Assembly (NCBI GenBank): GCA_031270015.1
Contig: JAISYH010000027.1
Span: 1 to 59,291 of the forward strand
Direction of reading: 5' to 3'
Length of the DNA stretch: 59,291 nucleotides
Origin: Burkholderiales bacterium
GTDB lineage: Bacteria > Pseudomonadota > Gammaproteobacteria > Burkholderiales > Casimicrobiaceae
This document shows positions 39,579 to 49,739 of the stretch, one piece after another. Made by a program: the position numbers and the translations under genes. The notes under the pieces were generated by a model. That model worked only from the letters and a program-made list of their open reading frames with translations, was not told where the DNA came from and made no database searches. Positions within the stretch are counted from its first letter, which is position 1; the number at the start of each line of letters is the position of its first letter.

Positions 39579-40388
39579 ATGACTATTACACCTTTTCCCG
39601 TAGCATCCATCGCCGAGCGACTGGCGCAATTACGCGCTGCGCCGCCACTCGTGCATTGTCTTACCAATGAAGTTGTCCAGGAAATTACCGCCAATGCCGT
39701 TTTGGCGTTGGGCGCGTCACCGGCAATGGTGGTGGCGGAAGAAGAAGTAGCGGAATTTGCTGCAGCCGCTGATGCTTTATTGATCAATATCGGCACGGTA
39801 TATTCGGCGCGCGAGGCGGCGATGAGAGCAGCGGTGAGCGCGGCGAATGAAGCGGCGACACCATGGGTGTTCGATCCGGTCGCCGTCGGCGCGCTCGCGT
39901 ATCGCAGCCGTTTCGCGCGCGAATTGTTGGAGCAAAAACCGACGGCGATTCGTGGTAACGCGTCTGAAATATTGGCTTTGTCGGGACGCAACGCGGCAGG
40001 GCGTGGCGCGGACAGCGCGGATAGTTCGGATGTCGCGTTGGATGCGGCGATACAACTGGCGCAGGAAACCGATGCCGTCGTCGCGGTCACTGGCGCTACG
40101 GATTACATTACCGACGGGGAAAAAACATATTCGCTACCTTATGGAAATATATTAATGACGCGCGTCACTGGAACAGGCTGCGCGTTGTCGGCGGTGGTGG
40201 CGGCATTTTGCGCGCAAAAGGACCATACGCTGGATGCGGTGGCGGCGGCATGCGCGGTGGTTGCGTTGGCAGGTGGTGATGCGGCGCGGCGCGCGCAAGG
40301 TCCCGGATCGTTCGTTCCTTTGTTTATCGATACACTGTATCGGATTCGTCCTGATCATCTTGAGGAGATCGTCCATGCGCGCGCTTGA
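39579..40388 (+). CDS. thiM: Hydroxyethylthiazole kinase
   Basis: Phosphorylates 4-methyl-5-(2-hydroxyethyl)thiazole, a salvage step in thiamine synthesis. 269 residues: PPLVHCLTNEVVQEITANA, GNASEILALSG (substrate side), VAVTGATDYITDG, and the nucleotide-binding VTGTGCALSAVVAAF with the catalytic cysteine region. The ATG at 39579 follows GAAAGGA. First gene after the TPP riboswitch; thiE overlaps its end by 14 bases. Confidence 0.95.
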   Translation: MTITPFPVASIAERLAQLRAAPPLVHCLTNEVVQEITANAVLALGASPAMVVAEEEVAEFAAAADALLINIGTVYSAREAAMRAAVSAANEAATPWVFDPVAVGALAYRSRFARELLEQKPTAIRGNASEILALSGRNAAGRGADSADSSDVALDAAIQLAQETDAVVAVTGATDYITDGEKTYSLPYGNILMTRVTGTGCALSAVVAAFCAQKDHTLDAVAAACAVVALAGGDAARRAQGPGSFVPLFIDTLYRIRPDHLEEIVHARA

Positions 40389-41007
40389 TCTGAGCTTATA
40401 TTTAGTTTTAGACCCCGTGTTATGTCGTGGCAGACAGGGCATGGTCGATACTGCGTTGGCGGCAGTTCAAAATGGCGTGACTATCGTTCAGCTTCGCGCG
40501 GAAACAATGGAAAAACGCGAATGGTTTGAAGCGGGGCGGGCGTTGAAAGCGGCGCTTGATCCGCTGAATGTGCCGTTGATCGTCAACGATCATATCGATG
40601 TCGCGCTGGCGATAGACGCGACAGGTGTGCATGTCGGGCAAAACGATTTGCCGGTTGATGTAGCGCGCCGTCTCATCGGCAAAGAAAAATGGCTTGGCTT
40701 ATCGGTATCCAATCTCGAACAAATCCAAGCCGTACCGTTCGATGTGATCGATTATTTGGGGGTAGGTCCCGTGTATCCGACATCATCCAAACGCAATGCG
40801 CCTGCCGCGCTTGGTTTGGATATGTTGGACGATCTCGTGCGGTATAAACGTTGTCCGGCGGTGGCGATCGGTGGCATTACTGCGCAAACGGCGGCGAATG
40901 TATTGCGGTGTGGCGTAGAGGGTATTGCGGTAGTATCGGCGATCTGTGGGCAGGACGATCCGGCGCAAGCGGCGCGCGTGTTGCGCGCAGAAGTGGACAT
41001 CGCGTGA
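40375..41007 (+). CDS. thiE: Thiamine-phosphate synthase
   Basis: Joins hydroxymethylpyrimidine-PP and thiazole phosphate to give thiamine phosphate. TIM-barrel of 210 residues with [47 protein letters not shown] (pyrophosphate-binding) and [14 protein letters not shown]. The ATG at 40375 lies behind GAGGAG. It overlaps thiM and thiD, so the three are a tight operon. Confidence 0.95.
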   Translation: MRALDLSLYLVLDPVLCRGRQGMVDTALAAVQNGVTIVQLRAETMEKREWFEAGRALKAALDPLNVPLIVNDHIDVALAIDATGVHVGQNDLPVDVARRLIGKEKWLGLSVSNLEQIQAVPFDVIDYLGVGPVYPTSSKRNAPAALGLDMLDDLVRYKRCPAVAIGGITAQTAANVLRCGVEGIAVVSAICGQDDPAQAARVLRAEVDIA

Positions 41008-41804
41008 TGATGATCAATGCTTTGACTATTGCGGGTTCTGATTCTGGCGGTGGCGCGGGTATACAAGCAGACCTCAAAACGTTTTCCGCGTTGGGCGCAT
41101 ATGGCGCGTCGGTGATTACGGCGTTGACGGCGCAAAATACGCAAGGGGTACACGGCATCATGGCAGTGGACGCTGATTTCGTCAAACGGCAATGCGAGGC
41201 GATATTCGACGATATTCGTATCGATGGCGTCAAATGCGGGATGCTTGCTAACCTTGAGATCATCGAAACGGTGATGCGTTGCCTTGAGCGTTATCATCCT
41301 CCGTTGTTCGTGCTGGATACGGTGATGGTTGCCAAAAGCGGCGACGCACTGCTTGCGCAAGACGCAATAAGCGCGTTACGGGAGATGTTATTACCTCTAG
41401 CCGATATTATTACGCCGAATTTGCCAGAAGCCGCCGCGTTGTTGCGCGCCGACGTTGCCCGCGATGAAAAAACCATGCGCGAACACGGAAGAGCGTTACT
41501 GACGGCGGGCGCGCAAGCGGTATTGATCAAAGGCGGGCATTTGCAAAGTGAAGAAAGTCCTGATTGGTTGATTACTTCCGATGAAGAAATACGTTTCGTT
41601 TCGCCGCGTATCGCCGGGAAACATACGCACGGCACAGGTTGCACGTTGTCTGCGGCGTTGACCGCGCTGCGACCACGTCATCAAAACTGGTCGGAAACGA
41701 TTGATGCCGCCAAGTCATGGATGGTCGGCGCGTTTAAGCAAGCGGAGCGGCTTGAAGTCGGTTCAGGAATCGGTCCTTTACATCATTACTATCGATGGTG
41801 GTGA
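41007..41804 (+). CDS. thiD: Hydroxymethylpyrimidine/phosphomethylpyrimidine kinase
   Basis: Phosphorylates HMP and HMP-P to HMP-PP. Ribokinase-fold protein of about 265 residues with [20 protein letters not shown] at the N-terminus, [19 protein letters not shown] and [16 protein letters not shown]. Two adjacent ATGs (41007, 41010) can serve; the first overlaps the thiE stop as TGATG. With ThiM and ThiE it completes conversion of imported thiazole and pyrimidine to thiamine phosphate; de novo genes thiC, thiG, thiS are absent from the window. Confidence 0.96.
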   Translation: MMINALTIAGSDSGGGAGIQADLKTFSALGAYGASVITALTAQNTQGVHGIMAVDADFVKRQCEAIFDDIRIDGVKCGMLANLEIIETVMRCLERYHPPLFVLDTVMVAKSGDALLAQDAISALREMLLPLADIITPNLPEAAALLRADVARDEKTMREHGRALLTAGAQAVLIKGGHLQSEESPDWLITSDEEIRFVSPRIAGKHTHGTGCTLSAALTALRPRHQNWSETIDAAKSWMVGAFKQAERLEVGSGIGPLHHYYRWW

Positions 41805-41834
41805 GTTCAGGTACCGAAGATCGGTAAGTACCCA

Positions 41835-41859
41835 CGCGGACGAATGGGGGTCGTTCGCG
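41835..41859. terminator. Weak hairpin between thiD and guaC
   Basis: CGCGGACGA / TCGTTCGCG pair over 9 bp with one wobble and a 7-base loop, in the convergent gap. There is no T-run, so function is uncertain. Confidence 0.3.
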
Positions 41860-41878
41860 CGGGGCAAGTCAATCTTGA

Positions 41879-42919
41879 TCAGCTTTTCCCAAACACTTCG
41901 TTCAATTGCTGCGTGACACGAATGAATGTCGTACGCTTGGAGAGTTCGCGCAAACGGCGTGCCCCGACATAAGTACACGCCGAGCGAACGCCGCCGAGAA
42001 TGTCTTGCGCCGTATATGTGACTGGACCGCGATAAGGAATCAATACTTCTTTGCCTTCGGCGGCACGGTAAGAAGCGATGCCGCCAGAATATTTATCCAT
42101 CGCGGTTCTGCTGCTCATTCCGTAAAAGCTCATGAATTGTTCGCCGTCCCGCTCGACAATTCCGCCATTGCTTTCATCGTGTCCTGCCAACATGCCGCCC
42201 AACATCACGAAATCCGCGCCGCCGCCGAACGCTTTGGCGATATCGCCAACGGTCGCGCAACCGCCATCGGCGCAGATATGACCTTCGAGCCCATGCGCGG
42301 CATCGGCGCATTCTATGATCGCGGATAACTGCGGATAACCGACGCCGGTCATTTTGCGCGTGGTGCATACCGAACCGGGACCAATGCCAACTTTCACAAT
42401 GTCCGCGCCGGAAAGAATCAGCTCTTCCGTCATCTCGCCGGTGACGACATTGCCCGCCATCAGTACGATGTGTGGATAGCGCCGACGGGTTTTGTGAACG
42501 AAATCGACGAATTTTTCAGTATAGCCGTTGGCAACGTCGACACAGACGAAACGCAGTCTTTTCCCGAGTGCATCCATCACTTTTTTGAATTTGGTTTCAT
42601 CGTGTTCACCGATTCCAAGCGAGTAAAAAACGGTCGCATCGTCCGGCAATTTTTTGAAAAAGGCAACGTATTGTTCAGCCTCGTAATGTTTGTGCAACGC
42701 CGTTGCCAGATTGTGCTTTGCCAGCGCCAATGCCATTTCAAATGTGCCGACGGTGTCCATATTGGCGGCGATTACCGGAAAACCGCGATAAGGATAATCG
42801 ACGTGTCGGAACGTAAAATCTCTGGAAATATCGACGACGGAGCGGGTATTGAGCGTTGAACGTTTGGGACGGATCAACACATCTTTGAAATCGAGCTTGA
42901 TTTCGTTTTCGATACGCAT
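41879..42919 (-). CDS. guaC: GMP reductase
   Basis: Reductively deaminates GMP to IMP with NADPH, returning guanine nucleotides to the purine pool. IMPDH-family barrel of 346 residues lacking CBS domains. The catalytic cysteine is C185 in [18 protein letters not shown], and [20 protein letters not shown] holds the phosphate site. [13 protein letters not shown] is typical of GMP reductase rather than IMP dehydrogenase. ATG at 42919 follows CAGGAG; a longer frame to 43108 is rejected. It is preceded by an unusual 5'-terminal hairpin. Confidence 0.94.
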   Translation of the reverse strand: MRIENEIKLDFKDVLIRPKRSTLNTRSVVDISRDFTFRHVDYPYRGFPVIAANMDTVGTFEMALALAKHNLATALHKHYEAEQYVAFFKKLPDDATVFYSLGIGEHDETKFKKVMDALGKRLRFVCVDVANGYTEKFVDFVHKTRRRYPHIVLMAGNVVTGEMTEELILSGADIVKVGIGPGSVCTTRKMTGVGYPQLSAIIECADAAHGLEGHICADGGCATVGDIAKAFGGGADFVMLGGMLAGHDESNGGIVERDGEQFMSFYGMSSRTAMDKYSGGIASYRAAEGKEVLIPYRGPVTYTAQDILGGVRSACTYVGARRLRELSKRTTFIRVTQQLNEVFGKS

Positions 42920-42943
42920 GTTTTTCTCCTGAGAGACACAAAA

Positions 42944-42985
42944 AACGCCGACTTCGTTTAACGAAACCAGCGTTAACCGATTATA
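42944..42985 (-). promoter_or_regulatory. guaC promoter and 5' leader hairpin
   Basis: On the minus strand TATAAT sits at 42985-42980, though the -35 box is poor. Starting about +1, the leader (42974-42944) can fold into a hairpin of about 14 pairs (AACGC...GCGTT outer, TTCGT...ACGAA inner, three G-T wobbles) followed by six Ts. It ends about 20 bases before the ribosome site and start codon. Confidence 0.5.
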
Positions 42986-43102
42986 GATGAAAAGGGCGAA
43001 GAAAAGAAGCGCGTACGTTGCCGTGAGTAACACATCGCCGCGCAAGATGCCAATATCTGCCGAAAACGGTAAAATAAACGAAATACAGTTTGAGAAAAAC
43101 AA

Positions 43103-43903
43103 ATGCACCCAATACTTACCATTGCTGTCAAAGCCGCTCGTCGCGCAGGAAGCATTATCGTTCGCAGTTCACGGGAGATCGATCGGTTGACGATCCATGC
43201 CAAAGGTCAATCCGACTACGCCAGTGAAATCGACCGGCTGGCGGAAGAGTCCATCATCGACGTGTTGTATAGCGCGTATCCACAGCATGGGTTCATTGCT
43301 GAAGAGGGATCGGCGGCGGAAATCAATCCCGACGCGGAACATCAATGGATCATCGATCCACTCGACGGTACGACGAATTTTTTGCACGGGCTTCCACAAT
43401 ATTGTGTGTCCATTGCCATGGCGACGCAGAAACGAGTGATGCATGCCGTCGTTTTCGATCCGGTGCGCAACGATTTGTTTACGGCGTCTCGCGGCAGCGG
43501 CGCGTTTTTGAACGACCGCCGTATCCGCGTTTCTAAGCAAACGCGACTGCGCGACGCGCTCATTGGGACGGGCTTTCCGTTCCGTGAAAATACGCCGATA
43601 GACGCATATCTCGAAATGATGCGCGCGCTATTCAAATCGACGGCGGGTTTACGCCGTCCAGGTGCGGCGGCGCTTGATCTTGCTTATGTCGCGGCGGGAT
43701 ATTACGACGCGTTTTTTGAACTAGATTTGCATATCTGGGATGTGGCGGCGGGCAGCCTGCTGGTACAAGAAGCCGGTGGTTTGATCAACGATTTCCATGG
43801 CGAAGAAAACTTCCTCTTCGGCGGTGAAGTGCTTGCCGCCAATCCGAAAATTTTTGCGCAACTGATGAATCTGCTTGCGCCGTGTCTGCAAGGAAAAGAA
43901 TAG
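43103..43903 (+). CDS. suhB: Inositol-1-monophosphatase / Nus factor SuhB
   Basis: Mg2+-dependent phosphatase of the inositol monophosphatase family; SuhB also assists rRNA antitermination in E. coli. Motifs are FIAEEGS (metal ligand Glu), [17 protein letters not shown] and [20 protein letters not shown]. 266 residues, typical. Divergent from guaC; the tRNA-Val gene follows on the opposite strand. Confidence 0.95.
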   Translation: MHPILTIAVKAARRAGSIIVRSSREIDRLTIHAKGQSDYASEIDRLAEESIIDVLYSAYPQHGFIAEEGSAAEINPDAEHQWIIDPLDGTTNFLHGLPQYCVSIAMATQKRVMHAVVFDPVRNDLFTASRGSGAFLNDRRIRVSKQTRLRDALIGTGFPFRENTPIDAYLEMMRALFKSTAGLRRPGAAALDLAYVAAGYYDAFFELDLHIWDVAAGSLLVQEAGGLINDFHGEENFLFGGEVLAANPKIFAQLMNLLAPCLQGKE

Positions 43904-43919
43904 CGGCGTTCGCGCAAGC

Positions 43920-43954
43920 AAAAAAATAGGGTTATGTGAAATCCACATAACCCT
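43920..43954 (-). terminator. Rho-independent terminator of tRNA-Val
   Basis: AGGGTTATGTG and CACATAACCCT (43928-43938 and 43944-43954) form a perfect 11-bp stem with a 5-base loop. On the minus strand T7 follows after one base pair of spacing. It can also halt suhB from the other side. Confidence 0.8.
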
Positions 43955-43965
43955 TGGTTCTACAT

Positions 43966-44040
43966 TGGTGGGCGATACTGGGATCGAACCAGTGGCCCCT
44001 GCCGTGTGAAGGCAGTGCTCTACCGCTGAGCTAACCGCCC
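43966..44040 (-). tRNA. tRNA-Val (CAC anticodon)
   Basis: The minus strand folds as a 75-nt tRNA: GGGCGGT acceptor start, D-arm AGCTCAGCGGTAGAGCA, anticodon stem CTGCC/GGCAG around the loop TTCACAC (anticodon CAC), T-arm with GGTTCGATCC, and an encoded CCA. It reads GUG valine codons. Confidence 0.96.
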
Positions 44041-44279
44041 GAGCGAACCCAGACAGGAAACTAGATTTAACCATAGAGGGGGGATTAGAGCAATTGAACA
44101 GTGTCCGAAGGACTTTACAGCAAAGTCTCTAAATTTATGATAACTTATTGAATATAAAGAAAAAAATTAATTCATCAAAAAATTTTTCGATGTCGTAAAT
44201 ATGGTAATGGCACTCAATAATTTCCAAAAGCATAATTATGCCTATAGTAACACTCTGATTTATAATCTGTTTTTAAAGA

Positions 44280-44780
44280 TCAGGCAGAGTCAGGCAATTT
44301 CGCCGACAAAATGCTATCAGTCTGATTTTTACGAAATTTGTTAAGTGCGGCGGCGAGTTCGGCATTTTGCCCCGAAAGCAACGCTATGGCGAACAATCCG
44401 GCGTTACTCGCGCCTGCTTCGCCAATGGCGAAAGTCGCTACCGGTACGCCTTTGGGCATTTGCACAATCGACAGCAGCGAGTCCAGACCGGATAGTGCTC
44501 TGGACTGTATTGGAACGCCCAGTACTGGAATCGTGGTTTTGGAAGCGAGCATCCCGGGCAGATGCGCCGCGCCGCCCGCGCCTGCGATAATGGTGCGTAA
44601 TCCGCGTTTTTCGGCTGTTTCGGCATATTCAAACAAAAGATCGGGGGTGCGATGCGCGGAAACGACGCGCGCTTCGTAAGGGACGGAAAAATCGCGCAGT
44701 ATGTCAACAGCGGCTTGCATGGTAGTCCAGTCGGAAGCGGATCCCATCACGACGCCGACCAGCGGTGTTGTTACATTCAT
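44280..44780 (-). CDS. purE: N5-carboxyaminoimidazole ribonucleotide mutase
   Basis: Moves the carboxyl group of N5-CAIR to C4, giving CAIR in purine synthesis. Class I PurE of 166 residues: [36 protein letters not shown] (catalytic His), [16 protein letters not shown] and [20 protein letters not shown]. The ATG at 44780 has AAGGAG upstream; the frame is open for 52 more codons but that part is not PurE-like. purK does not follow. Confidence 0.95.
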   Translation of the reverse strand: MNVTTPLVGVVMGSASDWTTMQAAVDILRDFSVPYEARVVSAHRTPDLLFEYAETAEKRGLRTIIAGAGGAAHLPGMLASKTTIPVLGVPIQSRALSGLDSLLSIVQMPKGVPVATFAIGEAGASNAGLFAIALLSGQNAELAAALNKFRKNQTDSILSAKLPDSA

Positions 44781-45108
44781 ACCTTTTGCTCCTTCAAGTG
44801 CGATATCGTACATGATACTGCTTTTTTTTGCCGCGCTGTTGATCAGGAAAACGAAGTCGCGTATTAGGATGAGCGGGCTGGAGAAAAGAGGTAATATCGC
44901 AGAGAGAAGGGCTGCGACATAAAATAGATAGGGCAAGGTTGCAAAATGAGAAGACTTTTTATTTTTCTTCTTGTTTCAAACAAAATAGATTAGAGAAAGA
45001 TTGATACGGTGAGAATAACGCTGTTTAATTTATTGCTTGAATGTACGACGGAATTGTTTATGAGACTTTATTTTATCGATTCCGTATTTTTGTTTGGATG
45101 ATTGAACG
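44781..45108. other. purE-yihY divergent intergenic region
   Basis: 328 bases. Apart from the purE ribosome site and a chance hydrophobic open frame upstream of purE, nothing is recognisable. Promoters for both flanking genes must lie here; no clear -35/-10 pair was found by eye. Confidence 0.5.
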
Positions 45109-46359
45109 ATGACACTCAAAGACGCAATTCGCTCGGATGCCTTTTGGCAACGTTATCGCATTCTCGATTTTTCTCGTTTCATCGTTCGCCGCATGTTGGA
45201 TTTACGAATGACTCGGGTCGCCGCAAGTCTGACATTTACGACGCTGCTGGCGATAGTTCCGTTTTTGACGATTGCTTTGGTGGTCGTTTCGGCGTTTCCG
45301 GTATTCGCTGAATTCAGTGCGCGTTTTCAGACATTCATATTCGGGACGCTGGTTCCTGAATACGCGGCAAAAGCGGGCGAGTACATTAATAGCTTTATCA
45401 ACAACGTCGGCAACTTGACTGCTCCCGGTCTGATTATTCTGGCGGTCGCCGCTTTGTTGTTGCTCAATACGATTGAGGACGCGTTCAATGATATTTGGAG
45501 CGTGCGCCGTTCACGTCGTAAATTGCATCGACTGCTCGTTTATTGGATGATTTTAACGCTTGGTCCATTATTGATCGGGGTCGGATTTACGGTGTGGCAT
45601 TCATTGCGCAGTCAATTCGGCGGCGAAGAAGAGTTGCTCCTGTTGGCGCATTTGTTTCAATATGCCAGTTCATTGGTGTTGACGACGTTTTGCTTGTGGC
45701 TGATTTACCGTTTTGTGCCCAACCGATACGTTTACGCGCAACACGCGCTTACTGGCGCATTGATCGCGGCGGTGTTCATCGAAGCCGCTCGTGCCGCTTT
45801 TTCTTGGTATGTGGGACAGGTGGCGTCTTATCAATTGATTTATGGAGCATTCGCTAGTTTGCCGGTGTTTTTGCTTTGGTTATATTGCCTTTGGTTGATC
45901 GTATTAGCCGGAGCGATCATTGCGGCGTCGATGTCTTATTGGCGCGGTGCGGCTTGGCGCCGTTCTGCGGACATGCGCCGTAATTTTCAGGATGCCGTCG
46001 AAATCCTTTTGTTGCTTTATTCCGCGCAGCTTGAAGGAAAATCACTGACGGTGAATCAGATTCGTCGTGAGGTGAGCGCGGCGGACGGGCAGCTTCATTA
46101 TCTTCTCGATATGATGGCGCGAAAAGATTTTGTTCAGGAAGGCGGTAGCGACAACGGAGAACGATGGGTACTCAAAAAGAATGGCGGGACGCTTAAGATC
46201 GCCGAGGTGATGTGTATTTTTCTCGACGAAAAAACTTTCGATCAACGACGGGAAATCGAGGTGGAATTACGAAAACTGTTGCAGCCGTTATTCGAGTCGC
46301 TCGATATTTCTTTAGAAAGGCTCGCTCGAAATATCGCCGCTCGAAAAGGAGCGTCCTGA
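45109..46359 (+). CDS. YihY/UPF0761 family inner membrane protein
   Basis: 416 residues. The N-terminal 290 residues are the YihY (BrkB-like) domain with about six membrane helices; conserved segments include RVAASLTFTTLLAIVPFLTI, LLLLNTIEDAFNDIWSVRR, RFVPNRYVYAQHALTGALI and YGAFASLPVFLLWLYCLWLI. The C-terminal 110 residues look like a winged-helix domain (GKSLTVNQIRREVSAADGQL), as in many betaproteobacterial members. The family was once called ribonuclease BN in error; its role is unknown. rlmJ overlaps its stop (TGATG). Confidence 0.88.
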   Translation: MTLKDAIRSDAFWQRYRILDFSRFIVRRMLDLRMTRVAASLTFTTLLAIVPFLTIALVVVSAFPVFAEFSARFQTFIFGTLVPEYAAKAGEYINSFINNVGNLTAPGLIILAVAALLLLNTIEDAFNDIWSVRRSRRKLHRLLVYWMILTLGPLLIGVGFTVWHSLRSQFGGEEELLLLAHLFQYASSLVLTTFCLWLIYRFVPNRYVYAQHALTGALIAAVFIEAARAAFSWYVGQVASYQLIYGAFASLPVFLLWLYCLWLIVLAGAIIAASMSYWRGAAWRRSADMRRNFQDAVEILLLLYSAQLEGKSLTVNQIRREVSAADGQLHYLLDMMARKDFVQEGGSDNGERWVLKKNGGTLKIAEVMCIFLDEKTFDQRREIEVELRKLLQPLFESLDISLERLARNIAARKGAS

Positions 46360-47204
46360 TGCTCAGTTATCGGCACGCTTTTCACGCCGGCAATCATGCC
46401 GACGTTTTCAAGCACCACATACTGGTCGAATTATTGACTTATCTGAATCAGAAAGACAAACCTTATTATTACATCGATACGCATGCCGGCGCTGGGATGT
46501 ATTCGCTGACCGAAGGCTATGCCGCGCAGAACGCCGAATACGAAAGCGGCATCGGCAAACTCTGGCAACGTCGCGACGCGCCGGAATCATTGGCACGCTA
46601 CGTCGATATCGTGCGTTCGTTCAATCCAGATGGTGTTTTGCGCTATTATCCAGGGTCGCCTTTGATCGCGCAAAAGCTGATACGCGCTTCCGATCGCTTG
46701 CGTTTATTTGAACTGCATCCAGCGGATGGTCGGCTATTACGACAAAATTGCGGCGTATTTCTGGATTCGAAACAAACGAAAATTCAAACGATAGACGGTT
46801 TTGGCGGCATCAAAGCGGTACTTCCGCCGGCAAGTAGACGTGGACTCATATTGATCGATCCCGCTTACGAAGCCAAAAGCGATTATACGAACGTGGTTGC
46901 CGTATTGCGTGAAGGAATGAAGCGGTTCGCCACCGGTGTTTACGCCGTTTGGCATCCTTGTTTGGCAAAGCGAGAAACACATTTGCTGACGGGTACGCTG
47001 CGGCGGCTACCATTCAAAAATTGGCTTTACGCGACATTGACCGTGCAAAAACCTTCGATGGACGGTTTTGGCATGCATGGAAGCGCGATGTTTATCGGCA
47101 ATCCCCCTTGGACGCTTGCGGAAAACTTGAAAGAAACGCTGCTGTATCTTGTTCGGCGATTGGGTAAGGATGAAAGCGCCGCGTTTACGATAGAAGCTCT
47201 CTAA
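46359..47204 (+). CDS. rlmJ: 23S rRNA (adenine(2030)-N6)-methyltransferase
   Basis: Methylates A2030 of 23S rRNA. 281 residues starting LSYRHAFHAGNHADVFKH, the family signature. SAM-binding YYYIDTHAGAGMYSL follows, and the catalytic motif is LILIDPAYE (DPAY). The ATG at 46359 overlaps the yihY stop; upstream frames are rejected. It converges on comEC with a 5-base gap. Confidence 0.94.
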   Translation: MLSYRHAFHAGNHADVFKHHILVELLTYLNQKDKPYYYIDTHAGAGMYSLTEGYAAQNAEYESGIGKLWQRRDAPESLARYVDIVRSFNPDGVLRYYPGSPLIAQKLIRASDRLRLFELHPADGRLLRQNCGVFLDSKQTKIQTIDGFGGIKAVLPPASRRGLILIDPAYEAKSDYTNVVAVLREGMKRFATGVYAVWHPCLAKRETHLLTGTLRRLPFKNWLYATLTVQKPSMDGFGMHGSAMFIGNPPWTLAENLKETLLYLVRRLGKDESAAFTIEAL

Positions 47205-47209
47205 TCCAT

Positions 47210-49624
47210 TCATCGCCAATAACGCGGTTCGATGACGCGAAAACCTTCACCTTGAATGCCCTTTTCTCCGACGGTAAAGCGAACCGCGCCGAGTTGATCG
47301 GTACGCAAAGTATCGGCGCCGCGATTTTCATAACGCGCAACGATTTCCGCGCGAGGAAATTGATAACGATTGCGATAACCGACGCTAAATACCGCATATT
47401 CAGGAGCGACCGCTTCGATGAATTGGCGCGACGACGAGTTTTTGCTACCGTGATGTGGGGCGATCATGATATTACTTTTCAGCGCGTCCATATTCTGTTT
47501 GATGAGATGTTTTTCGATTCGCGTGCCAATGTCTCCGGTAAGCAATAAGCTGCCGTATGGCGATTCGATTTTGAGCACGCACGAGCGATCATTCGTGCTG
47601 GACGATTTTTCGATAAGTTCGTCATCCGGTGATAAAAACCGAAAATCGACGCCATCCCAACGCCAAACGTATTCGTTGCGGCAAAACATTTGCGTGGGTA
47701 ATTCGGGAACGGTATCGGAGGTAGGCACATAGAAATCGGTAATAGGCAACGCCGCAACGATACTGCGCGTTCCACCGGCGTGATCGTTATCGGCGTGGCT
47801 GACGATAACGGCGTCTAACTTGTAAATTGCGTGATAGCGCAAAAATGGAACGACAATGCGGCTGCCGGCGTCGCTGGTTTCGTTGTAAGCGGGACCCGTA
47901 TCATAAAGCAGCGTATGGTTAGCGGTACGAACCAATACCGACAAACCCTGACCGACATCGAGTATGGTTGCCTCGAAACCATTTTCTAACGGTGGCTTGA
48001 CGGGAACGATCAATAACGCGGGCAAACACCAAAACACGCCAAGCGCGCGACCGGGTACGCCGCGTGGAGCGAGCATCCAAAGTACGCCGATGATTGCGGT
48101 GAAAATCGTCCACAACGGCGCGCCATGTTGTTGCCAAACGGCTATCGGCAATTGTGTGGCGAACGCCAAAACATTCATCAAAAACTCGATCAGAAAATGC
48201 GCGGGGATCCAGAGCGCGGATAGTCCGGGTAACATACCGATCAAGGTCAGGGGTATGACTAATAGCGTTATCCAGGGAATCGCCCATAAATTGGCGGGTA
48301 ACGAGATCAAAGAGAATTGCTGAAAAATTGCCAGCAACAACGGAATCAGACCAAGTGTGACCACCCATTGCGTATGGACACCGAGCAACATGGAGTGTCG
48401 GGCTTGTTTCAACAAAGTTTGTTTGGGCGCGATGGCAAGGTAGCGTCCTTGCGCCGCGTACAAAAGCCAACCGACTGCGCCGAATGAAAGCCAGAAACCG
48501 GGAGCCAATATTGCCCAGGGATCCCAAAGTACGACGATCAATAATGCCCATAACCAAATGCGGAATGGCTGATTCAATCGTTGCGTCCATAAACCGCAAG
48601 CGGCGATAGCCAACATAATCAGCGTACGTTGCGCCGGAATCCCTGCGCCGGCGAGCGCCACATAAAACGCGGACGCACAGAATCCGGCGATGATGGCAAG
48701 TTTGATAGCAGGACATCGTGTCGTCAGACGAGGAAAACGTCGAAAAATAAAAAATAGTAGTCCACCAATCAATGTTGAAAAAATGGTCACATGCAGTCCA
48801 GAAATACTGATCAGGTGCGTAATACCGCTTCGATTAAATATTTGCCATTGCTCATTGGGGACGGCGCGTTGTTCGCCGACAGCAAGCGCGACGATCACGC
48901 CCGCGTAAGGCTTATCCAGCAGAACGGTTTCGATGCGCGTTCGGATATTTTCGCGCATACGCTGTATATAATTCATCGGGCTTGTCGAGGGCGCTCCTGA
49001 TTCGATATTATCCAGTGTGTTACGTACATAACCAGTCGCGCGCCAACGATGTTGCAACAACCATGCTTCGGTATCGAAAACACCCGGATTGGCGTTGCCG
49101 TGCGGGCGTTTGAGATGAACCGTTAATTGCCAGCGCGCGCCGGCGCGTAAAGCGGGAAGCGGTTGCGCGGACGTGGTATCGTTGAAACCGTAGCGGTACC
49201 AAGTAAGCGCAAGGCGCGACGGGACTATTGCGTCTGGCGTCAATATTTCTTCAACGGTAAAAGAAAAACGAACACTGCGTTCCGAAGTAGCCGGCAAATC
49301 GTCGATTACGCCGACGATTTTAATATCTTTACCCTCCCACGATGACGGCAGTTCGTCCGCCATGCGCGATGCAGCGCGCCATCCAGCATAAGCGTAACCA
49401 GTAAGCGCGGCACTGAATAACATCAACGTGAACCAACACCACATCCAGCGCGGTGAGTCTTGCTTCTTTTTAAGGATGACTAAACAGATTGACCATGCCG
49501 CAATTGCGATAAAGGAGATCAACGACGGCAACGGCGGAAGGCGCGCGCTGATTTGCAGCATGGCAACCCCGACGACAAAGGCGGCGAACGAAGTTACCAG
49601 AGGAGGAATAGCAATATTTTTCAC
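47210..49624 (-). CDS. comEC: DNA internalisation competence protein ComEC/Rec2
   Basis: Inner-membrane channel that carries single-stranded DNA into the cytoplasm during transformation. 804 residues with an N-terminal membrane pair and DUF4131-type domain, then the Competence domain (ISGLHVTIFSTLIGGLLFF, GIPAQRTLIMLAIAACGL). The C-terminal metallo-beta-lactamase domain has ILDVGQGLSVLVRT, SHADNDHAGGT and APHHGSKNSSS with its metal ligands. The gene is intact, so competence is possible if a type IV pilus is encoded elsewhere. ComEA and ComF are not in the window. Confidence 0.94.
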   Translation of the reverse strand: MKNIAIPPLVTSFAAFVVGVAMLQISARLPPLPSLISFIAIAAWSICLVILKKKQDSPRWMWCWFTLMLFSAALTGYAYAGWRAASRMADELPSSWEGKDIKIVGVIDDLPATSERSVRFSFTVEEILTPDAIVPSRLALTWYRYGFNDTTSAQPLPALRAGARWQLTVHLKRPHGNANPGVFDTEAWLLQHRWRATGYVRNTLDNIESGAPSTSPMNYIQRMRENIRTRIETVLLDKPYAGVIVALAVGEQRAVPNEQWQIFNRSGITHLISISGLHVTIFSTLIGGLLFFIFRRFPRLTTRCPAIKLAIIAGFCASAFYVALAGAGIPAQRTLIMLAIAACGLWTQRLNQPFRIWLWALLIVVLWDPWAILAPGFWLSFGAVGWLLYAAQGRYLAIAPKQTLLKQARHSMLLGVHTQWVVTLGLIPLLLAIFQQFSLISLPANLWAIPWITLLVIPLTLIGMLPGLSALWIPAHFLIEFLMNVLAFATQLPIAVWQQHGAPLWTIFTAIIGVLWMLAPRGVPGRALGVFWCLPALLIVPVKPPLENGFEATILDVGQGLSVLVRTANHTLLYDTGPAYNETSDAGSRIVVPFLRYHAIYKLDAVIVSHADNDHAGGTRSIVAALPITDFYVPTSDTVPELPTQMFCRNEYVWRWDGVDFRFLSPDDELIEKSSSTNDRSCVLKIESPYGSLLLTGDIGTRIEKHLIKQNMDALKSNIMIAPHHGSKNSSSRQFIEAVAPEYAVFSVGYRNRYQFPRAEIVARYENRGADTLRTDQLGAVRFTVGEKGIQGEGFRVIEPRYWR

Positions 49625-49739
49625 AGGCGATGATAATGATCGGTCGAGTATACTTCATCGAATGAGCAATACGCCGAAATATAACATATCGCTGCCTGAA
49701 TCGTTCCGATAAAAGCAGATGTTAAAAGATATTGGCGGT

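Noticed and set aside
42920-43108. 63-codon extension of GuaC
   Set aside because: It crosses the promoter and hairpin region and the start of suhB; the ATG at 42919 has a good ribosome site.
44781-44936. 52-codon hydrophobic N-terminal extension of PurE
   Set aside because: PurE homologues start at MNVTTPLVG; the extension has no ribosome site and would put a membrane helix on a cytosolic enzyme.
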